Source of the DNA: Rhizoclosmatium globosum
Taxonomy: Eukaryota; Chytridiomycota; Chytridiomycetes; Chytridiales; Chytriomycetaceae
Assembly: GCA_002104985.1 (NCBI GenBank)
Contig: MCGO01000122.1
Span: forward strand, 56,475 to 120,474
Length of the DNA stretch: 64,000 bases
Direction of reading: 5' to 3'
Part shown: positions 44,314 through 56,480 of the stretch, one piece after another
How positions within the stretch are numbered: position 1 is the stretch's first letter
Layout of the letters: each line of letters starts with the position of its first letter
Translations under genes and position numbers: made by a program
The notes under the pieces: generated by a model
The model's database searches: none
What the model saw: the letters and a program-made list of their open reading frames with translations, nothing else
Told to the model about the DNA's origin: nothing

Positions 44314-44958
44314 TTTGGCATACAGTTGATAGAGAGGCGTGGGATCGGTGGCAGGCGCTTAGTACTGGATCGCGTGGGACAACTATTATTTTTTGATGAG
44401 GCGTTTTGGAGCTTGCTCCGTTTGCTCCATTCCATTCCAACAGTTGTCTTATCTGTATTCCAAAAATATCATCATAGATCTTTCCGAAGGATTCTGCCTA
44501 TGTAGACAGATTTTCAGTTCTCGCATGCATATGCATGCTCCAAAACATAACTGAACGTCCCATAACGATAAAAACACGTGTTTCCTGTTTCAAGGCCACG
44601 CACAAGTAAGAAACGGAATATTTCGCAGCATTAAATCAAGTTTCAAGCTTGTTTCATAGTGGGTATTATAAAAGAGGTTTTGGTTGTGCCCTTCTTTTTC
44701 TCTCATCAACTTGTGAGATGCCAATCCATCCTCCCACCATCCCCATCCCCAACTCCACAGCCATCACCAGTTCTTGCTATCACTCCAATAGTCTCCATGT
44801 AGTCTGAGAGCAACCTCAGATCGGTCAGAAGCGTACACATGATCATAATGCAGCCAGCAGCTTGACTATCCCGCTCTCTAAACCTGAAACACAACCACCC
44901 CCTATAACCCAAATCTAACCAACCTCCCCCCTTTGTCCAGTAACGAAATCAACAAAAA
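44314..44958. other. Divergent promoter region of the GGCT-like and eS12 genes
   Basis: This holds pyrimidine-rich stretches just before the eS12 start (around 44690-44955) and a short palindromic block near 44520-44540 (repeated GCATG). No gene was recognised. A 5' UTR intron for eS12 is possible, given GT and AG sites upstream. Confidence 0.4.
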
Positions 44959-45596
44959 ATGTCTGACGGAGAAGTTGTCGAAGAAGTCGAGGTCGAGATC
45001 GCCGCTGATGCCAACTTGGGCGCCATGATGACTGTTGAGGATGCCCTCCAAGAGGTTCTCAAGAAGTCCCTTGCCCACGACGGTCTTGCTCGTGGTCTCC
45101 GTGAGTCTGTTAAGGCTTTGGACAGGTGTGTATTCTCTTGATGAATTTGAAAGTATGGAATATGTGGGGAGCTCGCTCACAGATGATATGCTATTGTTTG
45201 TTTCAAGACGGATCTGACCACTATTGGAGATACTCGTAGCTGACTGAGAGAGGAAAGCTCTCGAACTGAAATCACTCCTATGCCCCTTTCCAAATCACTC
45301 TCTGCCAGCTCTCTAACCTCAATGAATCTAGACGTCAGGCCCACCTCTGTGTCTACGTCGAGACCTGTACCGAGAAGGAGTACGTCAAGCTCGTCGAGGC
45401 TCTCTGTGCCGAGCACAACATCAACGTCATCAAGGTTGGTGACGCCAAGAAGCTCGGCGAGTGGGTTGGTCTCTGCAAGATCGACGCCAACGGTGAGGCC
45501 CGTAAGATTGTCGGATGCTCCTGTGTCGTTGTCCGTGACTTTGGAGAGGACTCTGAGGCTCGTTCCATCCTCCTCGGATCTTTCCAGTCCCGTTAA
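44959..45596 (+). CDS. RPS12: 40S ribosomal protein eS12
   Basis: Two exons (44959-45125 and 45332-45596) encode 143 residues, the usual length. The acidic start [16 protein letters not shown] is followed by [64 protein letters not shown] and [13 protein letters not shown]. This is the L7Ae/L30e-fold protein of the 40S beak. Codon use is very biased (GCC, GAG, AAG, CTC), as expected for high expression. The 206-bp intron is long for this genome and may host a C/D-box snoRNA (separate entry); the vertebrate RPS12 gene also hosts snoRNAs. Confidence 0.97.
45133..45250 (+). ncRNA. Candidate C/D-box snoRNA in the eS12 intron
   Basis: The intron has a C-box-like TTGATGA at 45138-45144 and a D-box CTGA at 45240-45243. 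The flanks TTCTC (45133-45137) and GAGAG (45246-45250) can pair as a terminal stem, two bases beyond the D box. A C'-like GATGATA lies in between (about 45182). The C box has T where R is expected, and no guide target was tested, so this is only a candidate. Confidence 0.3.
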
Positions 45597-46016
45597 GATG
45601 TTGAATTGGGTTTTGGGTGTGATTCAGTCTGGTCCTTGATTGCGGCCATTTGAATTTCGCCTTACTCGTTTTCATCTTATCAAGTTTGGTTTTGGCTTTT
45701 TATTGGTGAGTTTCATGAGGCATTCCCTCTTCTACTTCATTTCCTCTTGCAAAGTGGACAACCTTTGGCTCCCTCAACTGAATCTATTGACGAAAAATTC
45801 GCATCCGGAATCTTTATGCGACGTCTGAGCAAGACTTCTCTCTGTACTCCCTTCTCCACAATCCCCAAACTTCATTCAACTAATACCTCTTCCTCGTCAG
45901 ATAAATGAGCATGATAATTTGTGTGATTTTATGAATAAATGTGGCTCTTGACCTTACTTGACTTTGTCTGTGATTCATTTGATTCGACTCTAAATCATCC
46001 AGAAACTAACGCACAA

Positions 46017-46473
46017 ATGGAACGCACTAACTTTCACACCAAGAGCCCATGGGAACCAGTTGTAGGATACTCTCGTGCTGTTCGAAAGGGACCATTCGTT
46101 GCAGTTGCCGGAACAACATCAACAGACCCTGAGACTGGCGAACTGCTTCATCCTGGCGACGCTTATTTGCAGGTCAGTTCGTGTTTTAGTAGTTGTCAGA
46201 ATGCATTCCGACTGCTCATCCTTGTCGTTCCTTTAGACGGTCCAAATCTTTGAAAACATCAAAAAGGCCTTGGAAGCAGTTGGATCAAGCTTGAAAGACG
46301 TTGTACGCACGCGAATGTTTGTCAAGGATATCGCACGAGACAATGAAGCGATTGGAAAGGCACACTTTGAGTATTTTGGGAGTGTTGAGCCTGTAGCCAC
46401 GATGGTTGAAGTGGCAGGATTCATACACGCCTCCATGTTAGTTGAGATTGAAGTTGATGCGATCATTGGATAA
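46017..46473 (+). CDS. RidA/YjgF/UK114-family enamine/imine deaminase
   Basis: Two exons (46017-46172, 46237-46473) encode 130 residues, normal for the family. The order is fungal-type: YSRAVRKGPFVAVAGTTSTDPETG near the N-terminus, then QTVQIFENIKKALEAVGSSLKDVVRTRMFV and VATMVEVAGFIHASMLVEIEVDAII at the C-terminus. RidA trimers hydrolyse reactive imine/enamine intermediates from PLP enzymes to keto acids and ammonia. The catalytic Arg is expected in the RTRMFV region or just before MVEVA, where this copy has ATM rather than the RTT/RST of RidA; it may therefore belong to the wider YjgF superfamily with another substrate. Confidence 0.85.
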
Positions 46474-46546
46474 ACTCCTAAGTAGAGAGTTATAATACAA
46501 AATAAGTTCTATTTGATTCTTTGTTGAACAATCAACCTTCCAAGGA

Positions 46547-48172
46547 ATGTCGCACCCACCACCACTCACCACGGCCACATCATCCAACACGCAACAACAA
46601 CAACAACAACCGAAATCCGATCTCGCCAATCCGTGACGTCGCCCGTCTCGCGCACCACATTGTCCGCGGCGGTGCGGCGTACGTGCGAGTTGGGCACGGC
46701 GACGACAGCGACGACGACGGCGAAACCGGCGAAGAAAACGTTGTTCACGGGAATCAAAGTGGCGAGGCAAAGGCACTGTTGCGAGTGAGTCGCTCTCTAT
46801 CTCAAACTAAACTAACTAATCCATCCACAACAGGCTCTGCAATCAACATCACAAATACTATCCTTGGATCCGGAATGCTCGCTATGCCGAAAGCACTGGC
46901 TTCAACTGGCCTTGGCTTTGGCTCACTCTTGATTGCCCTGAGTGGCCTGGCCTCGGCTTTTGGCCTAACCCTTTTAACTCTTGTGCGAGCAAGATTGGCC
47001 GCCACTCCTCCTTTTTCACATCTCAAAACTCACATACCCTCAAGCTGCAATCTGGTTCGACCTTGCTATGCTGTGAAATGCTTTGGAGTTCTATTTCCTA
47101 TCTTGTCATCATTGGCGATTTGATGCCGACTATCATGCATTCAATCTATCCAGACTCTATTCCAGAATCTCTTATATTCAGCAAACAGTTGTGGATTACT
47201 GTTTCAATGGTTCTCTTGATTCCTGTTGCCTTCGCAAAGCAACTCAACAGTCTCAAATATACATCGCACTCGCGCTCTGTGCTGTGTTTACCTTGTCGGA
47301 ATCGTGTTTGGATATTTTATGGCTGGCCCATTAGATTCCATGCCACGTCGTCCAGAATGGAATGAAGTCACCTGGGTTAAAATCGATGGATCCTTCTTCA
47401 AGACTGTCCCAATCTTTGTCTTTGCATTTACATGCCATCAGAACGTGAGCTTCTACAATGCCTCTATTCTGATTTACTGACGTGAATACCAGATTTTCGC
47501 AGTACACAACGAACTCGTTGACAATTCAGTCTCTCAAGTCAAAAAAGTTATCCATCTTTCCATCTTGACTGCATTCGGCGTATACCAACTGATTGGAATC
47601 ATGGGTACCTGACTTTCGGAAACACTGTTGGAGGAAATGTGATTTCAATGTGTACGTTTCCCACCACATCTCTCAAAAATCAAATCCAATTTAACTCGTG
47701 CTTCGTAACAGATCCACCAGGTGCCATTATTACAGGCGGCCAAATCTCACTGCATTCCTTTCCTCCTCAGTTACCCACTGCAATGTCACCCCGCCAGAGC
47801 ATCCTTAGAAAAAGTCCTTACAGGAGGAAACTCAGCCATCCAAATGACAGAATTCCGATTCACAGCAATCACAACTGGCCTCTTGGTCTCGTCTACCTAT
47901 TGCATTTCCGTGGACGATTTATCGACGGTTCTTCACTTGTAGGAGCAACAGGGTCAACAGCCATCTGTTACATCCTTCCTGGATTGCTTTACTATAAACT
48001 TAGAATGGTGACGGACCCTGCGGATATGGCCAAGAAATGGGACTTTATGAAGCTGAGTGCTGTTGGGCTTGCTGGGTTTGGTGTGTTTGTGATGGTGTTG
48101 AGTGTGGGGACTCAGATTGCTCATATTTTTGGGAGTGAAGGGAAGGCGGGAGGAGGGTTGGGTGGGCATTGA
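46547..48172 (+). pseudogene. AVT-type vacuolar amino acid transporter with many frameshifts
   Basis: The fragments follow the AAAP/AVT family in order: an acidic N-terminus (GDDSDDDGETGEEN), SAINITNTILGSGMLAMP (helix 1, diagnostic), GLGFGSLLIALSGLASAFG, IGDLMPTIMHSIYP, LWITVSMVLLIPVAFAKQL, VPIFVFAFTCHQNIFAVHNEL (diagnostic), VGATGSTAICYILPGLLYYKL and a last helix ending AGFGVFVMVLS. They lie in different frames with at least six single-base shifts, plus normal introns at about 46785 and 47460. The stop is at 48172. AVT proteins move neutral or acidic amino acids across the vacuolar membrane. As written the gene cannot be translated; it is a pseudogene or badly base-called. Confidence 0.75.
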
Positions 48173-48316
48173 TCCTCGTGACGTATCGAGTTTTCCTTCC
48201 CTTTTGCTGAACAAATAAAGCGCCACATTAATGTCTGAAATAGCAATGATGTAAGATACTATGTTAATTTTATTGGTTTATCAGTATGCTTCGAGTTCAT
48301 TTTACTTGGATGCAAA

Positions 48317-49667
48317 TCAACACTTGCTCAAGAAGTGGAAACATAACTGATTAGTATCCGAGCAAGAGTTGTCGGGGTTACATGGAGGATAGACGCCACA
48401 CGTTTGATTGACGTAATTCCACTGACCACCACAGGCACTTCGCCAATCGCTTTGAGAAGTGCGAGCACCTTGAGCAGGATAACCGCTTCCAACTCGTTTT
48501 CCATCCAAAGCGCTCCGAACTGTCGAACTGTAGTTTGAAAAAGGTGCAGATCCACTGCTGACATCATAGAGAGAAATACCATAGAATTGAGAATCAGATG
48601 AGACCATATCAAGAACTGCCTGTAGTTGCCCTGGATTCAAAAAGCCACCCGTAATAGCACTGGATCGTCACTGGCAAGACCTAACGCAATAGGTCCTTTG
48701 AAATACGTCTTCCAGGTTGCATAGTTAAAACCGAATGGGTATGAGCATGTAGGGTTATTGTAGTACTGGATAATAATGTAATCAAGATGAACTGATGGGT
48801 CTTGAATCACTGGCCCAGTGTTTAGGTCTTGATCCTTGACTTGCCCAGATTGACATTCCGGCACAATAGAGTAAATAGACCCAGGACTCAACTTCTTGAT
48901 AGTACCATGAAATCAACCATCTCCTGAATCCACCCTTGCCCCGTAGTTTCAATATCAAGCTGCAACCCATCCAACACCGCCTTCCCAAATGGCCGAGGCG
49001 CCGTCGCATCCGTCGTCCCATTCAAAAACGAGTTATACCACAAATTAGCATACCGCTTTCCATCCCCCGTCGACCATTTATAAGGCGAACTCTGATCCCC
49101 TCCAATCGCCATTACAACCTTCACACCCTTCCCCTGACAATACGTAATATCCCTACCAATCTCCGCAAAAAGCGTCTGATTCGTATCCGCAGACACAACC
49201 CCCCCGCACCGACGCTATACCGCCCAAAGAACCCGTTCCCTTGCGGGTTCCCTGGCCCAACATACCCAAATCAATCCCCCAGCTCCCATCCCCGCCTCCA
49301 AATGAGTACAAGAAGGCAAGGTTGATGGAATCGTAGAGTCCAGTGTCACAATAGACTCGCAGCATTTTCTGTTCTTGGGATGCAGGCGGTGCTGGTCGGG
49401 TTCCCATGCCGAGCGGTCCTACGCCGTTGGAGACAGCGGCTTGGCCCCAGTATCCAAAGAGTTCTTGCGTTGGGATGGGGAGGGTGTGGTTGGATTACCC
49501 GTGGGCGTTGCAGTTGCCTCACTTCCTGGGCTTGTAATTGTGTTGTTCTTGGTGACGAAGTAAGCGGTTAGACCGCCTCCGATGGCTAGCACAGCTATTG
49601 AGACGCCAATGATGATGTATCGCTTGTTGCGGGAGGCTGAGGTGCTGGGCGGTTCAGCTTTCGACAT
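48317..49667 (-). pseudogene. Membrane-anchored GH18 chitinase with frameshifts
   Basis: The N-terminus MSKAEPPSTSASRNKR leads into a signal-anchor helix (YIIIGVSIAVLAIGGGLTAYF), a Ser/Thr/Pro linker and then a glycoside hydrolase family 18 barrel: ELFGYWGQAAVSNG, DSINLAFLYSF, VVMAIGG, LDGLQLDIE (the DxxDxDxE position, here with Leu/Gln substitutions) and a C-terminal Cys-rich stretch (CGVYPPCNPDNSC). Frames change at least four times, near 49450, 49200 (a run of seven G), 48905 and 48655. Members cleave chitin; the type II anchor would place this one at the cell surface. No other gene shares this domain here. Either pseudogene or base-call error. Confidence 0.7.
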
Positions 49668-49945
49668 TTGTCTTGTGTCTGAGTTTTGCAAATCGAAACG
49701 AAAAACCATCCTCAACGAATACTGATATCACCAAAGAAAACAAAGAAGTTATACCGTAGTTATTTTAATCTGTCTTATACGTTTAGCAGAGTAGACTAAC
49801 AGACTCTAATGCGTCAAGTCAACGTATCAAGTCAATATAACATTCAACTGAGGAGTCAGGACTGCCTCAAAAAACATTGACATAGGGCAGAGTTTCCTAA
49901 ATCTGATATTTAGAGGACTGCCAGAAAACTGCATGGAAACTTGAA

Positions 49946-51296
49946 ATGACAACGATCTTCAAAGCCGTCACCATCTACCCAACGGCGTTCTGCAGTCCTG
50001 ACACAGCCCAACGAATTGAACTATACCTCAATGCGAATGTAAACTGCACCGATGCCGTTGTCAGCCAACAATGCCTGCGTTCAGTACCCAATGACCTGAC
50101 GTACGTCCCCGAAGCATCAACCAACTCCAAGTGCGTCTCTATCAACGACATTTCATCTGTCGCATCTCAAACATTCACCAACGCAAACGGTGTAGTACAG
50201 AGCTTAACCATGGGATCTGGATGCTCTGGCGCTGTAACTGCAGCTTCTCTGTTCCCTCTCAACACCTGCGTACCAGTTCCAAAGAGTAATACTTACACAA
50301 AAGCAACGATTGATAAGGCAGGGACTATCTCGTTCGCTGTGTTCACAGACTTGAATTGCAGTTCACAATCTTCTATCACCACTGCTGCAAACGCAACTTG
50401 CTCCGGCAGCAGCAGGATTTCTGTTATAAATTACAATGCGGCTATAGCGACTACTATTTCTACGGCTGGGTCTGGCAATGGAGGAGACTCGGGGCCTTCG
50501 GAGCGGTGATCGGAGGTGGCGTTGCTGGGGGATTAATTCTCTTGGGTGTCCTTGGTGCTGCTGTTTACTATTACACTCGTAAATCCTCTCCAACTGATCC
50601 GGAATCTCCAAGTCGAAGCAATAGTGATTCTGCGAAGCAGCAATCAAAACGAAGCCGTTCGAATCGAATGACTAGCCATTTCTCTTGGGCGGAAACGACG
50701 ACCATTGAATCCGAACCGAGTGCGAACCGCGATTCGATTAGTCAAGGAACGCAATTTGGAGGTGCTAGTAGTATTAGACAAACTGTCAATACCGTTCAGA
50801 TGGAGCGATATGCGACAATTAATGCACAAAATGCTGCGTAAGTTTCGTGTTTGTCAGTGTAGTCAGTCCAAAAGCTCACATACTCCTTCCAGCGATCAGA
50901 AAGCAATGGAGGCCGGTGAAGTGAATGTGTTCGGCGGTTTGAACAAAGCCGTAGCGTCACCAAGTACAGGAAAGGCTGCACAACAAGCAGACGATGGCAT
51001 TGAACGCACGCTATTTGGAAATCTTTCCTCCCCAAGATGCCCTCAAGTGGTCTGTCGAAGATACTGTTGCTTGGGCGTCCGTCAATGATGCAACACCTGA
51101 AGTTGTCCAGTTTTTGAAGGATCAGGAAATCGATGGCTTTGCGTTGCTGCAGATGGCTCCAGAGGAATTCGGATTCACGAAAGTTGGAGCTCGTTTGAAG
51201 TTTATGGCCAACGTTGATTCACTCAAGTACCTTAATAGTCAGCTTGTGGCAGCTGGCGAGCTGTCGATGAACTTGCCGGTCTATGAGGAGCGATGA
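49946..51296 (+). pseudogene. SAM receptor-like family member, short ectodomain, frameshifted
   Basis: The start MTTIFKAVTIYPTAFC is divergent but keeps the first Cys repeat at once, with no signal peptide. The ectodomain has only about 180 residues, roughly half the usual length, ending in an Asn/Gly/Ser linker. One base is missing near 50495-50508, where the frame changes from SGNGGDSGP to GAVIGGGVAGGLILLGVLG, the membrane helix. A 55-bp intron (50838-50892) precedes the SAM exon. Another one or two shifts lie at about 51035-51055 before WSVEDTVAWASVNDATPE. The SAM domain has no internal intron. The C-terminus is LPVYEER. It opens the right-hand cluster. Confidence 0.7.
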
Positions 51297-51376
51297 TACC
51301 CCTCCTCTATTAGATACACAGAATTAAATTAAACCTCATTTTACTTTATCTTGAACAGGTGGAGAAGAACCACAAA

Positions 51377-53287
51377 ATGGCAGCCCCAAAGCTCACAGCA
51401 CCATCTTCTTCAGCGACTCATCCTGTGTCAGGGCGCCACGCAGATCCAGTACTCGTATCCAAACAACACGGACTGCACGACGGCATCCGTGAGCAGCACG
51501 TGTGTCAAGTCTTCGGTGATCAACGGGCTGTACTCAACAACGGCCTGCGTCGACGACTTTGCCACCTTTGGAAACACGTACATCAAAACACGTGGCCCCA
51601 GATCCAGAGCTGAACACCGGCGCCGGATGCACGGGCAGCCCGACCGAGGGCTGGCAAGTCCCGTTGAGTGTGTGCATCCCAGCTCGAACGTGACCACTTT
51701 CATTGCTTCAAAGGTAATATCGAGCCGACTAATGGAACATTGTATTGTCAACTTACTCGGACTCGTCTTGTTACACTTTGAAAGGGTGAAGCAATATGGA
51801 TCTGTTGGTGCTCCATCCTGCCAAGCCAGCTCCAACAAAGTCTCTGTCTTCAACTACAATGGATTGTATGGAATTACTTCGTATACTGGATCCGACTGCA
51901 ACACTCCTGTGAAAATCAACTATGTCGCCGCCACGAGTCCCTGCACTGAAGATTTAAAGTGTCTCAGAAACGGCGTGGGAGAGTACGTTTCGCATGTTTG
52001 CTCAAAGACTGATGATTTGGAATCGACCGCAAGAACCTCTTTCAATGGCACTCAATACTTCCAGTATCAACCATACGTCGACAGCAACTGCTTGCTTCCA
52101 CAACCACCGTTGCAATCAAGCTCAATACTTGCTTTCCACGACTCCGTATCAGGATAATTCTGTCCAGTCTGCGAATCATCACTTTCCGCTGACGGATCCC
52201 TGTGACGATCAACTACTACGCTGGAGCCAACTGCGAAGGAAAAGTTGTTGAATCAGATCCATTCCCGTCTTCTGGAGCTTGTACTCCAACGGAAAGGTAT
52301 TCTACTCCAAGACTCCTGTCGCAACTGGTACAGGCCAACAACCATCAGACAATCCAACAGACAGTGGATCCAGCACCAACGTAGGCGCAATTGTGGGAGG
52401 AGTGTTGGTGGATTAATTGCTTTGGGACTCATTGCATTCGCCGCGTATTACTTCTCCCCAAAGAAAGACGTTAAGGCTGGTACAACGCTACCTTCCTCCA
52501 GAGACAACCTTAGCACTTTCCGGTCCATGTTTTCTATGCCAAGTTCTCGCCCTTCGGAACAGACTTTGCCAACGGAAGCACTGTCTCAATTCAGTGCTCG
52601 CCCACTTTCATCTGCTTCTATGGTTCCCTCATCTCAAGATCCATCCACTCAACAGTCGGTTTATAATTCACAAGCATCCTTAGGAGCTGCAGATGCTGCT
52701 ACTGTTGTTGGAAACGCGTCAGTTGTTGCAAGTTATTCCGGAAGCACCGCCAGATCCGAAGACTTCTTGGTTTCAAACAGGTAATCAAAGCTATTCCTTT
52801 TATTGCAAAATTCTAACGCTCTTTTGTAGTGATAAGCACGCTGAAGCTACAATGTTCTCTAGCATCAATGCAATGAGAGCTCCTCCCTCCAAAATGCAGA
52901 ACGTTTTCGGTGCTGAAGAAGGCAAAGACCAGACTGTTGACGAAGCCTTGTTTGGCGACTTGCTTCTCCCAGCCTTGCCGTCTCAATGGTCGATTAAGCA
53001 TGTCATTCAATGGGTTAGTAAGAACGAAGGAACTGCCGAAGTCTTGGATTACATTCAAAGTGAGTTTATTTTCACAATTATTGCCGTTTTGTTTCTAATT
53101 TTCTTTCTTCCTTGCAGAGGAGGAAATTGATGGCCGTGCATTGCTTCAAATGAAGGTGGACGATTTCTCGTTCCCAACTAGAGGAAGACAATTACGTTTC
53201 CAGGAGGCGTTGGATGCTTTGAAGAACATTAATTCGGCCAAACTGTTGGCTTTGCAGGATATGAATCCTCCTCCAGAGTATGAATAA
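51377..53287 (+). pseudogene. SAM receptor-like family member, multiply frameshifted
   Basis: It starts MAAPKLTA 81 bp after the previous stop. Ectodomain pieces in alternating frames follow the family order: ATQIQYSYPNNTDC, TTACVDDFATFGNTYI, VKQYGSVGAPSC, SYTGSDCNTPVKINY and GTQYFQYQPYVDSNC, then a glycine-rich membrane helix and Ser-rich linker. At least six frame changes lie between 51390 and 52440. The 3' half is clean: intron 52781-52829, SAM domain LPALPSQWSIKHVIQW, a SAM-internal intron (53060-53117, phase 1) and EEEIDGRALLQMKVDDFSFP. The C-terminus is MNPPPEYE (PPxY). The ectodomain most resembles the truncated copy at 526-1188, including YPNSTDC/YPNNTDC. Confidence 0.75.
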
Positions 53288-53533
53288 TTACGCTTGGTTC
53301 CATTTCCGTTTATTTAGTTGTGATTTTAAAATGAATGGATCCTTTCGATTTGCGTTTTCAACCTCTCCAATTATAACAGTTATAATTTAGTACATAGTAC
53401 ATTGCTTGCTTTAATTTAAGGGATGCATATTATGTGACTTAAATTAGGAACGTCACTCAAACCAAGAATCATCTCAACTTTCTTTACCGAGTTCCCCAAA
53501 TCCTCCCTGGCATTGGTTTTTTCTTCGCTTCCT

Positions 53534-54125
53534 TTACGATTTGTTCGTTACCGTCAAATCTTGAACTTCAATCTTGATCTCTGAATCCACCTCACTCTTA
53601 ATAGCAATCCCCTCCTCCATTGTGACGTAAACATCTGATTCTAACTTTACTTGATTCGGGATTGATCGGCTTCTTGACTCGTTGACTTTAGGTTTTCTCT
53701 TTCTGCGATATGTTCCAATGATTACAATCATAGTTAAAGCAACGATTCCACCAGCTGCTACTACTGCAATCGCTGCATATTGGATGAGTGTTCAGGAACA
53801 TAAATATCTGATGCACATGGATATAGCTTAGAGCCATCTTCAGTGGTTGGGTTTTCATTAATGAATTGAGTAGTTGTCCCTTGCTTTTTAAAACAATAGC
53901 AGACGAGTTTTCTGGCCATGCACTGTTGATGACATAGCAATCACTTGATAAAGTTTGTCGTAAAGTTGAAAAGGTAGTAAGGCTTGTACCCCATTCAAAG
54001 GTTTCTGTGTTCAATTCCATCCTAGTTTCCACGATCTCGCTTCTTGAAGTCAATTCTGGTACTGTTGTTGTTTTTTCCATACTTGTGTAAGCTGCGGTCG
54101 TTCCAGTGGTGTCAATTGTGACCAT
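53534..54125 (-). pseudogene. Small type I-like membrane protein, frameshifted
   Basis: A Thr/Ser-rich N-terminal segment (TTAAYTSMEKTTTVPELT) with one or two cysteines is followed, after a frame change in an A run near 53880, by ENPTTEDGSKLYPCASDIYVPEHS. After a second shift near 53780 comes a membrane helix (AAIAVVAAGGIVALTMIVIIG), then RRKRK and an acidic tail with alternating I/V-K-x-E. It is the only gene on the opposite strand inside the right cluster. No SAM domain is present and the family was not recognised. No signal peptide is visible at the proposed start. Confidence 0.45.
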
Positions 54126-54400
54126 TCGCAGCTGTTTGGATGGGGGTTTTGTGTCTACTTTTTGGGTTTGATTGATGTCCGCAGTCTAATCTCTAGCTAC
54201 CTTTGATTGTTTATCGGACTTGTCTCTTGTCAATGTGTCTTTTGTCTTTTCTCAACAACTTCAGTCAATCAATAATCACTCAAATAAGTATTTATAACCT
54301 CGGACTGTTGTTGAATAAACAAACATAAAGAAATGAAATAGATAGAGAATAGAGAAAGAGGAGACAATAACAGTAACTACTGTCCAATTTCCATTTCAAA

Positions 54401-56426
54401 ATGGCGATGGCGGTGAATCTCACAACGACCATCTGGTACCCTGCGGACAAATGCATGGAAAGCTATGCCGTACGCATCGACTACACAACAAACTCTCTCA
54501 ACGGCTGTGGACGACAAACTGTTCCACTAACGTGCTCTTCGGAGCCCACAACCCCGGCCAACTTCCTCATCGCAACAGGATGCACGGACGCACCACCCAC
54601 CAATCCGTACATTGATGCATCGTGGCTTCAGGTTCAGAGCTTTGCAACTTCGGGAAGCGGCTGCTCGGGCAACGTTGTTGGAGGGACTCAGTTGCCATAC
54701 CATCGGTGTGCCCAGTCCCAAACACAGCCTCATTCACTCGAATCTCCGCCGAACCGGTGAACGGAACAATGTATCTTTCAACATTCAGCGACTCGAAATG
54801 TACCTCGAGAGTGAATACCACAGAGTTCGGCAACTTGAAGGCCGCCACTTGCCTCAATGATGTGTTTATCAAACCCATCAACTATGCGGGATACGCCGTT
54901 GTTACAACTTGTAAGATCTTCACTGTAAAGTACTGTCAGCTAACTTCTCTCTCGACAGACTCGGATGCAAACTGCAAAGTCCCTGCAAAACTCCAATACT
55001 TACCATCAATCCAAACACCATGTACCCCAAGTACAGTTTGCTCACAAAACAACAACCAAGAGTTTATCACAACCACTTGTGATAAGACATACAACCTGGC
55101 TGCCACATCCAAATCTGTATTTGGCCCCACCACAGCCGTAACCGTCCAGACGTACTTGGATCCGTCTTGTACTTACCCAGACGATAGATTCGATATCGCG
55201 CTGGGTGTATGTTTCTCAACCAACTGGCAATACAGTGATAACTCATTTCCTCCGCGATTGCGCTCAACACGACCGATGGAGTTCGTATTTCCTTCTTTTC
55301 TGGCTCTGGATGTCAAGGAAAAAGCGTTTCGCCAGATTCAATTTTGTTTCCTGCAATGGGCGTTTGTACCTCGCAAGCCAGGGTTTTCTATACACCTGGA
55401 AGTGGCGGTGAGAACTCTGGACCTTCGATTGGTCTTATTGCAGGCGGTGTAGCTGGTGGAGTGGTTCTTATCTTGTTGATTGTTGGGGCAGTGTGGTATT
55501 CCCGGAAATCAAAGCCTGTGGCTGAAAATAATGTGGATCCAGTGAGGGATGAGCGTATCAACAAGACAATGACGCTGCAGTTTTCGCAATATCCTACGGA
55601 GTACTCTGGTCAGTCTTCGTATTCACCACAGCCTGTTGCACATCCAACCCAGAATTCGAGTCATTCTCAACCGACTGCCCAACCAACACAATACTCTCAG
55701 TATTCTCAACAACAACAAGCAAATCAAGCGCAAGTTATTGCTTCGAATAATTTGACTGAGAGAGGATATGCCGCTTACCCTCGCTCCGTCCATGGTACAG
55801 CTCATGGCTCGCAAGGGAATGTACCCACTCGTATGGGTACTACCTCCACCTCTTTCCAAGCCGTGGACACTGCGACAATTGCTTCTGCAACAATTGAAAG
55901 CGCTGCGACTTACACTGCTTCAAACATCAATGTTGTGGGAGGCTTCAATGACGATACTGTCGCAATGAGGTGAGTTCTCAAATGGCTATAATGCAACAAC
56001 TAATCATCAATAACAGCGATAGAACCAAGCCAGCGAACGTATTCGGCGAAATCAATGCAGTCGCGATCGGTGCTGGAAACCTCCGCGTCAACAATGTATC
56101 CAACCTCGAGTACAACAATGAATCCACAAAAGTTCATGAATCGACTTTTGGAAAGCTTGTTCTTCCGTCACTGCCAAGTGTTGGACTGTGAACGATGTTG
56201 TTGCCTGGACACAGGAGAATGAGGGAGCAGTGAAATGGTGGCTTTTGTGAGGGAGCAAGAAATTGATGGACGAGCTTTGTTGCTCTTGACGGAGGGTCAA
56301 TTGAGTTTCTTGAAGGTTGGATCACGTGTCAAGTTCTGGCAGAAGTTGAATGAGTTGAGAGAAGTGAATGCTTCTGTGTTAGCGACCGCTGACGAGCTGG
56401 CGCCTCCTCCTGAATATGTTGCATAG
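54401..56426 (+). pseudogene. SAM receptor-like family member with an extra ectodomain intron, frameshifted
   Basis: It starts MAMAVNLTTTIWYPADKC. Frame changes lie near 54700, 55250, 55350, 56180 and 56230. The ectodomain repeat TTYSDANC is interrupted by a 48-bp GT-AG segment (54911-54958) with good splice signals; no other member has an intron there. The helix is GLIAGGVAGGVVLILLIVGA. The long linker is Gln/Ser/Thr-rich (YSQYSQQQQANQAQ). An intron (55970-56016) precedes the SAM exon, which has WTVNDVVAWTQENEG and EQEIDGRALLLLTEGQLSFLKVGSRVKFW without internal intron. The C-terminus is APPPEYVA (PPxY). The next gene begins 55 bp downstream. Confidence 0.7.
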
Positions 56427-56480
56427 ATATAAAAATAGAGTAGTATTTTGTTGGGTTGTCAAAGTGGGGATCAAAAAAAG

